Shown: piece after piece, positions 21,421 through 32,499 of the stretch | Position numbering within the stretch: position 1 is the first letter of the stretch | Layout of the letters: each line of letters starts with the position of its first letter | Source of the DNA: Ryuthela nishihirai | Taxonomy: Eukaryota; Arthropoda; Arachnida; Araneae; Heptathelidae | DNA length: 64,000 bases | NCBI GenBank assembly: GCA_038380435.1 | Contig: JAWZYU010000011.1 | Coordinates: 73,901,501 to 73,965,500 of the forward strand | Direction of reading: 5' to 3' | Position numbers and translations under genes: made by a program | The notes under the pieces: model-generated | The model's database searches: none | What the model saw: the letters and a program-made list of their open reading frames with translations, nothing else | What the model was told of the DNA's origin: nothing

Positions 21421-23417
21421 ACAGTAGAAATATGTTTCACTAAGTCACTAGAATAAGCTATAACATAACATTAGCAAGGCAATCAAAAATTGCTTATATC
21501 ATAGCATAATGCAAAGAAAAAATGTGATGTTCTTATGCAGAATGCATGATTATTAAATACATATTGTTATAGATTTATGGTTAACAGAAGAAATGCAACA
21601 GTTTCAATGAGTAAAACAGCTCATGTAAGTTTTAAATAAAACTGTAAAAATGTGTTTAAATACATTGGCTATTAAAAAATTACTAGTACAGGGAAATAGA
21701 GAAAAAAATAGTGCAAAGCAATAGAAAACAATATGGCATCATCAGGAATTAAGGTAGTGTAAACAGCAAATATGCATATAAGAATGAAATTAAGATACAG
21801 ATAGCTCCAAATGCCAAAAATTTGGTATGGAGATGATAGGCAAATATAAAAATCTTCAGTATCTGAAAAAACCTGCAAGTGTCAGGTGGCATTTAGTAAA
21901 AAAATTAAATATTGCTACAGAAACCTGTAAATACAGTAAGACATTCTATGAATTCATGTAACACACAGGTGAAGGCCAACTGTTCATCATCAATTATGAG
22001 CATGATGAACTTCATACATTATCCTAATTATGAGCATGATGAACTTGTTATGAACATGAATCAATTATGAGCATGATGAACTTCATACATTATCCAATAC
22101 ATTATCCTAAAAACTGTAAGTAATCTTAACTTTTCTGATCTTCAGGAATGGTCAACAAGTAAAACAAGAAAGCTGAACTTTGCAAAAGAGAACACAGTAG
22201 GAATTTATCATAGTACAATGTAGTATCCAAGGATTTAGGAAATGTCATCCAAGTAATTTTTTTTAGAATGTGAAAACTTTAATTTATATGGATGCAATGT
22301 AAAAGTGATTAAAAACTGTAGAGCATACTGTAATGCAAAGAAATTGAATTCATGGAATAATGATTCAATTTAACTTCACAAGAAAATTGGGAATACATTA
22401 AAAACTGAATCTGTACAATGCCATTTTACAAAATAGAGAAAAAGGGCAAAAATAAGGAATTCGAGGTATCACATTAGCAACTGCAAACCATACAATACTA
22501 ATAAGAACACCTACAAAAGAACCATTTTTATACTAATTAAAAATGAAGCTATGAAGCTCATTGAATTACATTGAAAAAATGAGTGCATCCTATAATCATG
22601 ACCATATTTTCATATTCTAATCCTGTTCCCTCTACTTTTGCTATACTAGCAAAAATGATCTTTTTTTTACATATACAACCCTTGCTAAGAAAAAAAGGGG
22701 GAAGGGCAACCATCTATCAACTATTTGTTAAGCCCAAAATTCATAGAAATAACAAACCTTCTGAATGTTTAGTACTTAAATGTATACATTGAATGCAGTC
22801 TTTTTGATTTCCTTTTCCCCTTCTCTCCCTCTGATTATACCACTAGATCAGAATACATTGTCAAGCATTTGCACAAGACATTTCCTCTCATGTAGATTGT
22901 ACATTAGTTTGATGTCTTATCACTGCATCTGAGCACTCCTGTGCTTGGATGTGATATGAAAGTGATATGCAGTTATGAAGTGATATGAAAGACTACAATT
23001 TCACACAACTACCCCAAGAAAACAAATTTTTATATTCATTATATAGCTGATATGCTATTGATATAGCAGGATTCCCTTTAAAACCAGCAATAGTTATTGC
23101 AGATCTTCAATAGAAATGTACCCACCATTAAGTTTATCAAAATATATAAAGCAGAATAATAATTTGCCCCATTCAGATGTTCTGATTACCCAATATCCCA
23201 CTCAATTTACCACTTCCACATACCATACACCTAAATGTGTATCTAGTTTAAACATCCAAGGCTCAATCTTTCCAAATATATGCCTTTCATTCCTATGTTT
23301 ATTTTGCATATAAATATATTTATCATTTCTAAAAAAATCACTACAAATGAATTTGCAACATGTTTTCCACACCCACCCATCCATCCTTCCACACACACAT
23401 ACATACATATATACATA
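21421..23417. other. AT-rich DNA with a short tandem repeat
   Basis: Apart from the repeat at 21991-22110 I see no feature. Frames in this stretch are short and of low complexity. A run of CA/TA-rich simple sequence (23385-23417) ends at the Tc1 element. Confidence 0.5.
21991..22110. repeat. Short tandem repeat, three copies
   Basis: The phrase AATTATGAGCATGATGAACT begins at 21992, 22026 and 22063. The first and third copies continue with 'tcatacattatcc'; the second is cut short. The unit is about 35 bases. Confidence 0.9.
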
Positions 23418-23667
23418 CAGGGGCTTATCAAAATAATGGAAACAGCAATGGCAACTGGAGTACATGCAATGTGCAATTTGCATATCACAGGGATGGCATC
23501 ACCGCTGATGTGAGGTATATAAAGGGGAGAACTACAATGTCAGCTATCATGTAGCAGTGTCACAGGCACAGGTGAAACAGCTGTTGTGGGGTAATTGTCA
23601 ACAATGTCAGATCTCAGTAACTACAAAAGGCATGATCATGGTGAGTGCCTTTCAGGAACTTCAATAA

Positions 23668-25963
23668 CACTAGACAACAAACTGAAACTTTTTTTTATAA
23701 CATTGGTCAAACAGGATGTTTTTAACAAATTTTAGGGTGATGAATTCAAATATGGCTGTGAAAAATCTGAAGCATGTAAGTTTTTTTTTTAAATTATGGA
23801 TTAATGTATTTCAACTTTCAATGAATACTAATATCTGGGAAATGAAAATAAAGGTGACTATTAAATTGCAACTTAAAATTCATTAATTACATGATTACAG
23901 TGAATAAAATTAGAAACATCATAGTTATAAACCACTGAATACCAAGTAACAAATGAAATAATAATATTGAAACACAAAATAAGAAAGCATGGGTAAAGAT
24001 CTTTTATACTTACAAGAAGTTCATTTTGGTCTTTTACGTACTGAGGTATCTTTTTTTTGCAAGAACTAGCAGTAGTTATCCATCATTGCTGGGTCCCACC
24101 TGCCTTGGTATCTCTTCATGGTTCAGATATCCTGGTGAAATCTTTCCCCTTGCTCATCACTGACAGCTCCTAAGTTCTTGGGGAAGAAGTCAAGATGCGA
24201 GTGCAAGAAATGGATCTTTAGACATTCGGCAGCCAAGATTTTCATAGTTTTTGAGATCTTGAATGAATTGATGGTAATTTTCCTCTTTGTGATTCCCGAG
24301 AAAACCCTGGACCACAGGCATGAAGGATTTCCATGCAGTGTGCTCCTTCATATTCAGTTTTTCTTTGAAGACAGTATCATTCAGTAGCTTCCTGATCTGA
24401 GGACCAACAAAGATCCCTTCTTCGAGTTCTGCATCACATAGTTTTGAAAAATTTTCCTTCAAGTGCAAAAACCCTTTACCAGTTTTGTCCATAGCTTCTA
24501 CAAAGTTTTTCATAAGCCTCAGTTTGATGTGTAGTGGTGGGAGCAGAACATCAGAGGAAACATCTAGAGGATTATACCTCACATTACTCTTTCTAGGAAT
24601 GAAAACAACTCTTTTGGGCCAGTCTTTTGTTTTGAAGTGTTCCTTTCTGGCCCTACTGTCCCACAAACACAGAAAACAGCAGAATTTCGTGAAGCCTGAG
24701 TATTTTCCCCATGCTTTCATACGTTTCCTTCATTTCCACAGCTTGTGTCACTGGAATGGAAGGTGTTTGGTTTCCTTTATACAAAAGAACAGCTTTTAAG
24801 CTGAATTTTGACGAATCTCTAAATAGACGCCATTCCTTAGGGTCGTGAGTTGTTCCAGTTTCTTCCATCAGCCCTGAAATATCTGTGCAGAAACACAAAC
24901 CATCTTGTATCTCATAATAAGCAGAAAAAGCCAAATTTCTCTTTCTGCACAGAGAAACTCTGGAACCTTTGGCTAGAAGATTCCACTCTTGAAGTCTTGA
25001 ACTCTCAACCTCAGCTTGTTGTTTGAAAAGTCCTAGGTCTCAAACAAGATCATTTAGTTCATTTTGCTGAATCAGGTGAGGCTTGTCTAACCATTTTTTG
25101 GGGTGTATGTAGGATCAGAATCTGTATGTGCCTCGTTGAAGAAAAATGGTGTGCTTTTTGGGGTGTATGTAGGATCAGAATCTGTATGTGCCTCAAAGTC
25201 TTCCTCTGATGAATGTGAATCCATCTCCTCCCAGTTGGTTGGAGGTGTTGGTATAGCAAGATCTCCATGAGGAACTGGCCTTATGGTTGAAGACACATTT
25301 GGATATTGTATTTTGCTTTTGTCCTTTTTTTGAAAAGCCTGACACTTTAGTTAAACAAAAATAGCAATCATGCAAGTGACTAGTTGGCTCACGCCAAACC
25401 ATTGGAACTGCAAAAGGCATGGATTTTATCTTACCTTTCAAGCATTCACTCAGGTCAACAAAGCAACAAGCCCATGTTTTGTCCTGATCTCCAACAGACA
25501 TCCAAAATACAAGTTATAGGCTTTCTTCCCAATCTTTGTCAAAGAATGACCTTGGGATTTTAAAATATAATTTCCATACACATAATATAACGTATCTGGC
25601 ATATTAACATATTCGTGATGCTGTGTTTGTGCCATTTAAACACCAAAATTCACTCTTCAATGTACAGTATGTGTTCCTCCTACAATGAAAACAATAAGAA
25701 TGGTGGTCTGAGGTTAGGTTACTGTTACGTGTTTTCTACCACTTGGCAATCAGTGTTGCCAACCACAAAAAGTAACGTATCTAGTATCCTCCCATTCGCC
25801 TGGAGGTGTTGACATAGTAAGATCTTAATAGGAGTCAAAATTACCAATAACATAAAAACGTGATGTGCTAGCCATTTTTTAAGGCCAGATCTGAAATTAG
25901 CACCTGAAAAATAGTTAAAGGCAGCTACAATTGTTCATGTTATAAAAACCTTATAAACCAGTG
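23668..25963 (-). mobile_element. CACTRG-ended DNA transposon, copy 1
   Basis: The left end is CACTAGACAACAAA and the right end, reversed, is CACTGGTTTATAAGG. TAA flanks both ends (23665-23667 and 25964-25966). The host Tc1 reading frame becomes continuous ('GTSITRIAEIG') when the element and one TAA are disregarded, so the 3-bp duplication and the ends are firmly set. Subterminal blocks 'tttttataac' occur near each end in inverted orientation. A second copy, about 97 percent identical by eye, is at 48242-50475. CACT(A/G) ends with a 3-bp duplication suggest the CMC (CACTA/EnSpm) superfamily; that assignment is inference. Confidence 0.88.
24060..25635 (-). pseudogene. Putative CMC-type transposase of copy 1, degenerate
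   Basis: From right to left: 'MAQTQHHEYVNMPDTLYYVY' (25635), a frame break, 'MSVGDQDKTWACC' with 'SMPFAVPMVWREP' and 'DCYFCLTK' (a zinc-binding-like set of Cys and His), an acidic region, 'DPKEWRLFRDSSKFSLKAVL', a second break, then 'GFTKFCCFLCLWDSRAR', 'LLPPLHIKLRLMKNFVEAMD', 'LEEGIFVGPQIRKLLND' and, past a stop, 'LGAVSDEQGERFHQDI' near 24160. I recognise the same protein as a common multi-copy 'hypothetical protein' of arthropods, from memory. Relative to that memory a segment between 'KETYESMG' and 'GFTKFCC' is missing. Copy 1 alone has a 60-bp duplication at 25096-25194. Confidence 0.75.
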
Positions 25964-27114
25964 TAACCAGAATAGCAGAAATAGGTGTAACACAAGAACT
26001 GTATCGAAGATTATGACTACCTATCAAAAAGGACAGGGCTTTGCCTCCAAATGTGCAAATTGTGGATGTCATACAAAAGTTGTCAGATAGGGGTAGGCAA
26101 ACATTGGCACAGATTGTTCTACGGAAGCACAAAACCACTGCACCACATATAGCAGCAGAGTTGAACACCAGTCAGAATGATCCTGTTTCCATCATAACAG
26201 TTCATCGGGAACTTCATCATGCCAGTATTTATGGCTGTGCTACAATCCTCAAACCTCTGATTACCAACATCAATACAACAAAATGTGTAAGGTGGTGCAA
26301 AGCACATAAAAACTGGGATGTTAAAGATGGCAGCATGTCATCTGGTCTGATGAATGCTACACATTGTTTCCCACCACTGGTAGAGTATGCTTCTGGCAAA
26401 AACCTGCAGAAGCGTACCACCCTGACTTATTCATTGCTTGGTTGCAACTGTGAAGCATGGTAGTGATTTTTGATGCTGTGGGGTGCCATATCACAGCATT
26501 CCTTAGGGACATTAGTTATTCTACAAGGTCATGTCACATCCGCAACATAAAAATTCATTCTTGGGACCACCTGCACCCAATGCTGCAGGCACTGTTCCCT
26601 AATGACCGTCATTGGTTTCAAGCGAAAAATGCACCCGTGCATTGTGCGAAACGTGTCAAGTTGTGGTTTGCAGAAAATGAGGATGAAGTACAGCAGCTAC
26701 CCTGGCCACCTCAATCTCCAGACCTCAATATTATTAAACATTTGTGGGAATATCTGGAATGTAAGGTCAGATCACACTTTCCACCTCCAGCATCACTGGC
26801 ACAGTTGGGCCATATTTTACAGGAAGAATGATCCCACATTCCATTACCATATGGGCATGACTTGTATAAGTCAATTTCACATTGAATTGCACTGTTCTGA
26901 ATGCCCGAGGTGGGCCTACAGCTTATTAATAAAATGTTGTCCACAAACAGTATGTGTTTCCATTATTTTGATAAACCCCTGTACATACATATGAATGTAA
27001 TACATCCATAGATATGTCCATAGTATATAGTACATCCATACTCTCCAAAAGTATGTTAAACTTCTTTTCTTTGGACCTTTCAACTGATGCAAATTTCAAC
27101 TGTAGCAGAATAAC

Positions 27115-28412
27115 AGCAGAATCTTAGTCTTTAGATGTATACACCTATTTTTTCACACTCTCCACAGACTCCTAAAAGTCCCAGCAACAATCCCTATTCT
27201 TCTATTTATTTCATGCTGTGCATCACAAGTATAAATGTTTCATAGATCTTGAGATAATTAAACTGAGACAAGTGGTCAAGAGTATAGCCATTCAAAGTAA
27301 CTGAAGCACCATGCCTGACCAATTTTCAACATAAACAGCCCTAATGAAAGAATTAATTTCATCCACATCATTAGCTAACAAGGACAAATCATCTGCATAA
27401 TCTAAATCAGAAATTTTGAAATCTCTAGACCAATTGAGGCCAAAATCTTCCCTTTGCATAGCATTCTGCATAACATAGTCAATAATCAAAGAGGAGACAA
27501 AATGCACCCTTGTCTAACTCCACTAGAAAAGAAAACCTAATCGCTACAAGCCTTACTGACTCTCACACACAGCTCAGTGTTATTATAGTTTTCATTAAAC
27601 TAACTTGCCAGGTATTCCATGTGATCTAATGATCAACCACAAATTATGTGATCAAGAGAGTCAAAAGCCTTTTTGAAATCTACAAAGCCAGTAACCACAG
27701 ATTTCTGAAACTCTAAACATTTCTCAAGAATCTGCATCAGTGAAAATATTTGATCCATGATCTATACATCCCCTACCACACTGTTCATTTGTAATTGTCC
27801 ATCAACCAAATTCTTAATTCTATTAAGTATAATCATGCAAAGAATTTTACCTGGAACAGAAAGTAAACTAATTCTCATATAATTATCACAAGAATTGTGA
27901 TCACGTTTTAAAAATTGGGACAATAATAGCTCTAGTAAAATCCTTAGGAACAGCACCTTTATCATAAAAATATTCAAAATTTCAATCAGCCATGTGACAA
28001 CACAAGTGTTTTCAGCTCTAAGCATTTGAGTTGTGATTTCATTTACCCCTGTGGATTTACACAGTTTTAATTTAGAGATAGCCAAAGTGACTTCAGAATG
28101 TGATATTGCACCAACATTAAAGCCAGTAATGCATCTATCCTCATCACAAATAATGGAAGTAGAAATAATCACATTGTTTAGATCTCTGAAATGCTCAGCC
28201 CACCACCACAAGATCCTCACCTTCAATAACCTTACCATGTGTATATCTCTCAATCCCTATGTACCTGTCTGTTTCTTTTCTACAAAACATTAACTATCTT
28301 ATACAACCGTGCTGTTATGCTGTTTAACTGCTTATTCTGCTTTGTCAGCCAAGCTATTAAACCATAGATTCTTATCAGCTGTTAACTGATCCTTTACACA
28401 TTTATTAAACTC
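27115..28412 (-). pseudogene. RTE-type LINE reverse transcriptase
   Basis: The linker 'YYEFNKCVKDQLTADKNLWF' opens at 28412. Then come 'HFRDLNNV', 'SHSEVTLAISKLKLCKSTGV' (usually SPG), 'NYMRISLLSVPGKILCMIIL' (RT block 3), and after a gap 'NWSRDFKISDLDYADDLSLL' near 27420 with the catalytic YADD intact. Several shifts and stops break the frame. It would have copied the LINE RNA at the nicked target. Confidence 0.86.
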
Positions 28413-28441
28413 ATAGTAATCAAGGTGTATATATATATATA

Positions 28442-29780
28442 CAGGGTGTCGATAAAGTCTCTTTACAATTTAAAAAAATTATTACAAAGGCAATTGATGA
28501 GATATCTTAATCAAATTTGTTCTATGTACTAAATGGTTATCAAAGTTTTTAATCACATTGCATTTGTGTATTTCAGGTACCATGTTGATGAAAGAGGTAT
28601 TTTTTAAAGAAACTCTAAAAAATGGCTACTCCTCAAGAGAAGGCACAATGTGTGTCATGGTTTATTGAAACGAAATCGGATAACGCAGACTCAGCGAAAC
28701 TACAGAACTAAGTATGGAAGAGATCCACCGTCACATCCGTCAATTCGTGCATGGCACAAGAAATTTATGGAGACCGGGACAGTGTTGGATAAAGGGAGGA
28801 GTGGACGACCAAGAACATCTGAGGAAAACATCGATCATGTAAGACAAGCCTTTAGTCGATCTCCCACAATGTCCATCCGTACAGCTGCCAGACAGTTAGA
28901 GCTACCACATTCAACAGTGCACAAAGTCCTACACAAGAACTTGCGATTGTACGCTTACAAAGTGCAACTCTTACAGGCACTCGAGACAAATGATAAACCA
29001 AGACAAAAAGAGTTTGCAGTTAACATGCTGGAAAGAATTTCTGAGGATGAAACGTTCCTCGCCTGAGTTTGTTTTAGTGATAAGGCAACCTTTCATGTCT
29101 CAGGGAAACTGAACACACATAATGTGAGAATCTGGGGATCAGAACACCCCCATGTGACTAGTGAACTTCACCGAGATAGTCCAAAGGTTAATGTGTGATG
29201 TGGGATCATGTGCAATTGAATCCTTGGTCCATTTTTCTTCAACGAGGCATCAATTACTGCAAATGTTTACTTTGACCTTTTGACTGAATATATGGCACCA
29301 CAACTAGATGACCTTCAACCAACCATCATTTTCCAGCAAGATGGTGCACCATCACATTGGGGACTGCAAGTCCGTGGGTTCCTAAATCAAACATTTCCAG
29401 ACTGGTGGATTGAAAGGGATGGCCCAATTCCCTGGCCACCTCGTTCACCAGATATCACTCCCCTGAACTTCTTTCTATAGGGTTATGTTAAAGATATCGT
29501 GTATCGAACAAAGATATGGGACATCACTGACCTAAAGCAAAAGATCACTGATGCCATTGTCACCATCGATGAGGCTGTGCTACAGCAAACGTAGCAAGAA
29601 ATTGATTACCGTCTTGATGTGCTTCGTGCAACTAATAGTGCCCATATAGAGGTGTATTAAATGATAGAAAAAAAACTTCAATATCTACTTCTCATTTTGT
29701 AATAATTTCCAAATGTTTATCTTTTCATTTGATTTTTTAATAAATTTTTTAAATTGTAAAGAGACTTTATGGACACCCTG
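28442..29780 (+). mobile_element. DD41D Tc1/mariner-type element
   Basis: Ends CAGGGTGTCGATAAAGTCTC (left) and, reversed, CAGGGTGTCCATAAAGTCTC (right); similarity runs over about 30 bases with one mismatch. It sits in a (TA)n stretch, with TA at both edges. Total 1339 bp. It is the least decayed transposon in the window. Confidence 0.93.
28622..29660 (+). pseudogene. DD41D transposase, nearly intact but inactivated
   Basis: Starts MATPQEKAQCVSWF at 28622; one frameshift near 28672, then a good frame through 'GRDPPSHPSIRAWHKKFMET' (helix-turn-helix with 'GRSGRPRTSEEN'), 'FSDKATFHVSGKL' (first catalytic Asp of FSDEA kept), 'IIFQQDGAPSHWGL' (second Asp) and 'PRSPDITPLNFFL' (third Asp replaced by Asn). 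There are 41 residues between the second and third sites. In-frame TGA and TAG stops at about 29065, 29199, 29217, 29478 and 29593 stand where Arg or Trp codons are expected. It ends at TAA 29660. The family is known in many arthropods; the closest relative is not known to me. Confidence 0.92.
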
Positions 29781-29969
29781 TATATATAAGGTGGGCTATG
29801 TTTTACCAAGGTCATTCAAGTGTTGCTGAGAAGGCATGCCCCATGACATCACAGTAGGGAGAGCTCAACTAATGCACTTACATACTCATGCATTTTTTGC
29901 TTTTCTTTGCTCTTTGCTTGGTGAATTTCTCTGTCTGTGAAGTCTTTCAGGAAATTTTTGCTTCTTTTT

Positions 29970-30131
29970 ATCATGCCAAACTGTGCAGTAGTAAACTACA
30001 TGAGTAATCCTTTGAAGAATAAGAAAAACAATGCTACATATACATTTGAATCAGAAGCAAAAATTAGTATTAAGTGGGTGCTGCAGTGTCGGCATGAAGA
30101 TATGTGGTTAACATTTTTAGATGCCTGTTAA
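29970..30131 (+). pseudogene. THAP-domain remnant
   Basis: 'MPNCAVVNYMSNPLKNKKNN' followed by 'KISIKWVLQCRHEDMW' matches the start of a THAP zinc finger (M-P-x-C, later K-W-x-x-x-x-R/C-x-x-x-x-W). Of the C2CH metal ligands the first Cys is present, the second reads Tyr, and the His before FP has been lost ('TFES'). THAP domains bind DNA in P-element transposases and in host factors. The setting, inside an 8-bp-flanked insertion, favours a transposase. Confidence 0.75.
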
Positions 30132-31440
30132 GATCAATCGAATGCAAGATTTATGAAACAAACTCTTAGGACTATCTATTAAGCATATTAAATGATAATG
30201 CCATTCGAGATTTTAAAAAAAACCTGTCACATAAAAAATTCATTCTTGTTATTATGACCACTTCTACTCCAACCAGACAAGTGTTATCATGGGAAACAAC
30301 AAAATGATACTTGAAATAAGAATTCGATTGTTTTCAAAACATCAGTGTACCCAGTAAAAAAGTAGCATTATCTCAGATAACTGATAATTTAAATACCTTG
30401 GCTTATACTGTAATGAGTCATGGGAATAAAAGCTTACGGCACTCCGTCATAGTCTACACTTTAGAAAATTACAGCAACAGTTTCAAATTGCTATTAAAAA
30501 CTAAATAGAGTCGAAGGAAAATATCTGCTTTGCATACAAGATTATGATCAAAGCAAAAGCAGTGGAATAAAACATAAATAAAAATTGATACAGCAGAATA
30601 AAAATTTCAGAATTAATCAAAACAAGAAAAAAAAAGCAGACTTTTTGCTGAGTAACTCCAAGAGAATTTTTCTTAGTAAATTAAAAACTGTATTTATGCC
30701 AGGTCACATTAAATTTTTTTGGAAGAGATAAAATTTAACCACTATTCACAACAACGAAAGATTATATTTTTATTATTTTCATTATGATTATTAATATAGT
30801 TGGTAAAAAGATAAGTTAAAATAAAGGTGTTTTAATTCAATCGAATTTAATTTTAAGAGCAAGATCAAAATAATTTCTCAAATACTCTGATAGAAATTCT
30901 ATAGTAATTCAATATAAATTACTACAGAATTTCTTTATTAATTTTTATTTATTATATTTATTATTATTTATATCTATTATTAACTTTTGAGATCAATTAT
31001 TTAAATTGGAATTATTGCTGTTAAATAGTCCAATTTTCTTAACTCTAAATAGAGAATGAAATAATAATAAATAATGAAATAAATTTCAGATCTTCAAATT
31101 GTCTTCAGTCATCTTTTTCAAAAAATTATTATTCAAGATGTTCCCAAGTTCTGTATCTCAGTTACTATTGACATAACACAGAACTGTACCAAATAAAGTG
31201 GCTGCTTAGTGTGTATCTACAACAATAAATATTTCCATGATAGCTAGATAGACCATGAACAGTTAAAAAAACTGAAATTGTAATTTTATACATTTTCTGC
31301 CAACAGAAATCTCTTACCGTACGCTTCTTATATGCTTTGTTTACCTTCGTCTCCCCATTGTGATGTCAAAATGCCTAGCCAATGACCATCAAAAAATGCT
31401 TCCTCACAGAGAGGCACCACCATTCCTTCTACACAGTAAT

Positions 31441-32490
31441 GGCATCTGTTAGCACTAGTAGGTCTTGATTCATATTAATCCTACACCTCCTTCTTTCAGA
31501 AATGAGTTCCATAGCCTTAACACTCATACAATTTTGTTTAATCTGTTCCTTTTTAACCAAAAGAGTACTGTTGGTCTCAAGAATAGCCTGTTTAAACTGA
31601 TCCCATTCTTTCTCAACTTCAGTAGTAAGCAAATCACGATTATCATAATGGCTAATTAGCTTATCATGGTATGCCTTGGCAACATCTGGAGCTTTCAAAC
31701 CTTCAGTGTTAAAAGTAATTCTCTCTTAACCTTGGCACAACAGTTCTTAAGCTTCAGTTGCAACACTTTTGACCAGGTAATGGTCAAATCCAATTTCAGC
31801 TCCCCTGTATGATCTGGTACACCTAACCGAACTAGCCCATTTGCTGTTCATTAATACATAATCAATCATATTCTTATGCAGCCCATCCAGTGAAACCCGT
31901 GTATACTTGTGTAAGTCATGGTTTTTGAAATAAGTGTTAGTTATTCTCAAACCATTAAACTTACTTACCTGTAGAAGACATTCCCCATTGCCATTGTAGC
32001 TACCAATATCAAAAGGACTTATCACCCCTCGCCAAAGTTCAGAGACATTACCAACTTTGGCATTGAAGTCACCTAGAACAAGGGTAATATCTGCTTTCTT
32101 GACAGAATTCAAAAGACCCAGAAGTTATCTGTAAAAACCTATCTTTCACATTCTCCTCAAAGTTCTCAGAGTCACATTTGTGAGGTTGTAATAACAGATG
32201 ACATTCAAGTCTTTAATTTTTGTTTTAAATTTAGCTGAAAGAAATTTTTAATTAATGCTGTCATATTCTAAAAGAACATCACTGGTATGTCTGCTGAGAA
32301 ACTAACATACACCTTGGAGATGCTTTCCATCCTCCCACCATGAAAAGAGAAACTTAAAATTATTCTTATGTATTTTACCTTTTCCTATTCTTTTGGTCTC
32401 TTGCAAGCCTAGAATATCAAGGTTATAACACTGTAATTCCTCTGTGAGGACATCAAGAAAATAATATTTATGCAATGTCCTCACATTCCA
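31441..32490 (-). pseudogene. RTE-type LINE AP endonuclease and linker
   Basis: Begins 'GTWNVRTLHKYYFLDVLTEE' at about 32490, the usual start of this endonuclease, then 'LDILGLQETKRIGKG' with the catalytic Glu, 'LVLGDFNAKVGNV' near 32070 (GDFN intact), 'NGLRITNTYF', 'DYVLMNSKW', and 'GFDHYLVKS' near 31780 in place of the SDH block. The linker contains 'AKAYHDKLISHYDNRDLLTT' and 'AMELISERRRCRINMNQDLL'. Breaks occur near 32105 and 31730. The domain would nick target DNA to prime reverse transcription. Confidence 0.87.
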
Positions 32491-32499
32491 TGTACCTGC

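Larger units (their letters stand above)
23605..26831 (+). pseudogene. Tc1-like DD34E transposase, interrupted and mutated
   Basis: The chain starts 'MSDLSNYKRHDHGECLSG' at 23605, is interrupted at 23667, and resumes at 25964 in the same sense. 'LSDRGRQTLAQIV' and 'ELNTSQNDPVSIITVHREL' form the helix-turn-helix region. A frame break lies near 26460. The second catalytic position reads 'HWFQAKNAPVHCAK' where the family has an Asp, and the last reads 'SPDLNIIKHLWEYL' where the family has Glu, so two residues of the DDE triad are lost. The protein would have moved the host element at 23418-26981. Confidence 0.88.
23418..26981 (+). mobile_element. Tc1-like transposon containing the CACTRG element
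   Basis: The ends are CAGGGGCTTATCAAAATAAT at 23418 and, reversed, CAGGGGTTTATCAAAATAAT at 26981, with TA outside both. Without the 2.3-kb nested element (23668-25963 plus one TAA) it is about 1.27 kb. It codes for a transposase on the plus strand that starts near 23605. Confidence 0.93.
28421..31432 (+). mobile_element. P-element-like transposon with THAP domain, boundaries tentative
   Basis: The LINE linker breaks at 28420 and resumes at 31441 with an 8-base repeat at the break, ATAGTAAT (28413-28420) and ACAGTAAT (31433-31440), one mismatch; P elements duplicate 8 bases. Near the ends, 'ggtcatt..' and 'tgacatcaca' on the left (29812-29868) occur inverted on the right (31363-31405). Removing the mariner leaves about 1.67 kb. 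A THAP remnant lies at 29970-30131. The rest (30190-31360) is AT-rich without recognised coding. Exact tips are unclear because the mariner sits almost at the left tip. Confidence 0.6.

Noticed and set aside
21991..22110. CRISPR-like array of repeats and spacers
   Set aside because: Only three uneven copies with no regular spacers, in eukaryotic DNA; a simple tandem repeat.
23202..23488. Overlapping frames on both strands near 23200-23550
   Set aside because: They cover CA/TA-rich simple sequence and the Tc1 end, and no frame has a protein motif.
24485..24799. 104-codon plus-strand frame, repeated at 49343-49657 on the minus strand
   Set aside because: It is the antisense shadow of the CACTRG element protein; its conservation between copies only reflects the element.
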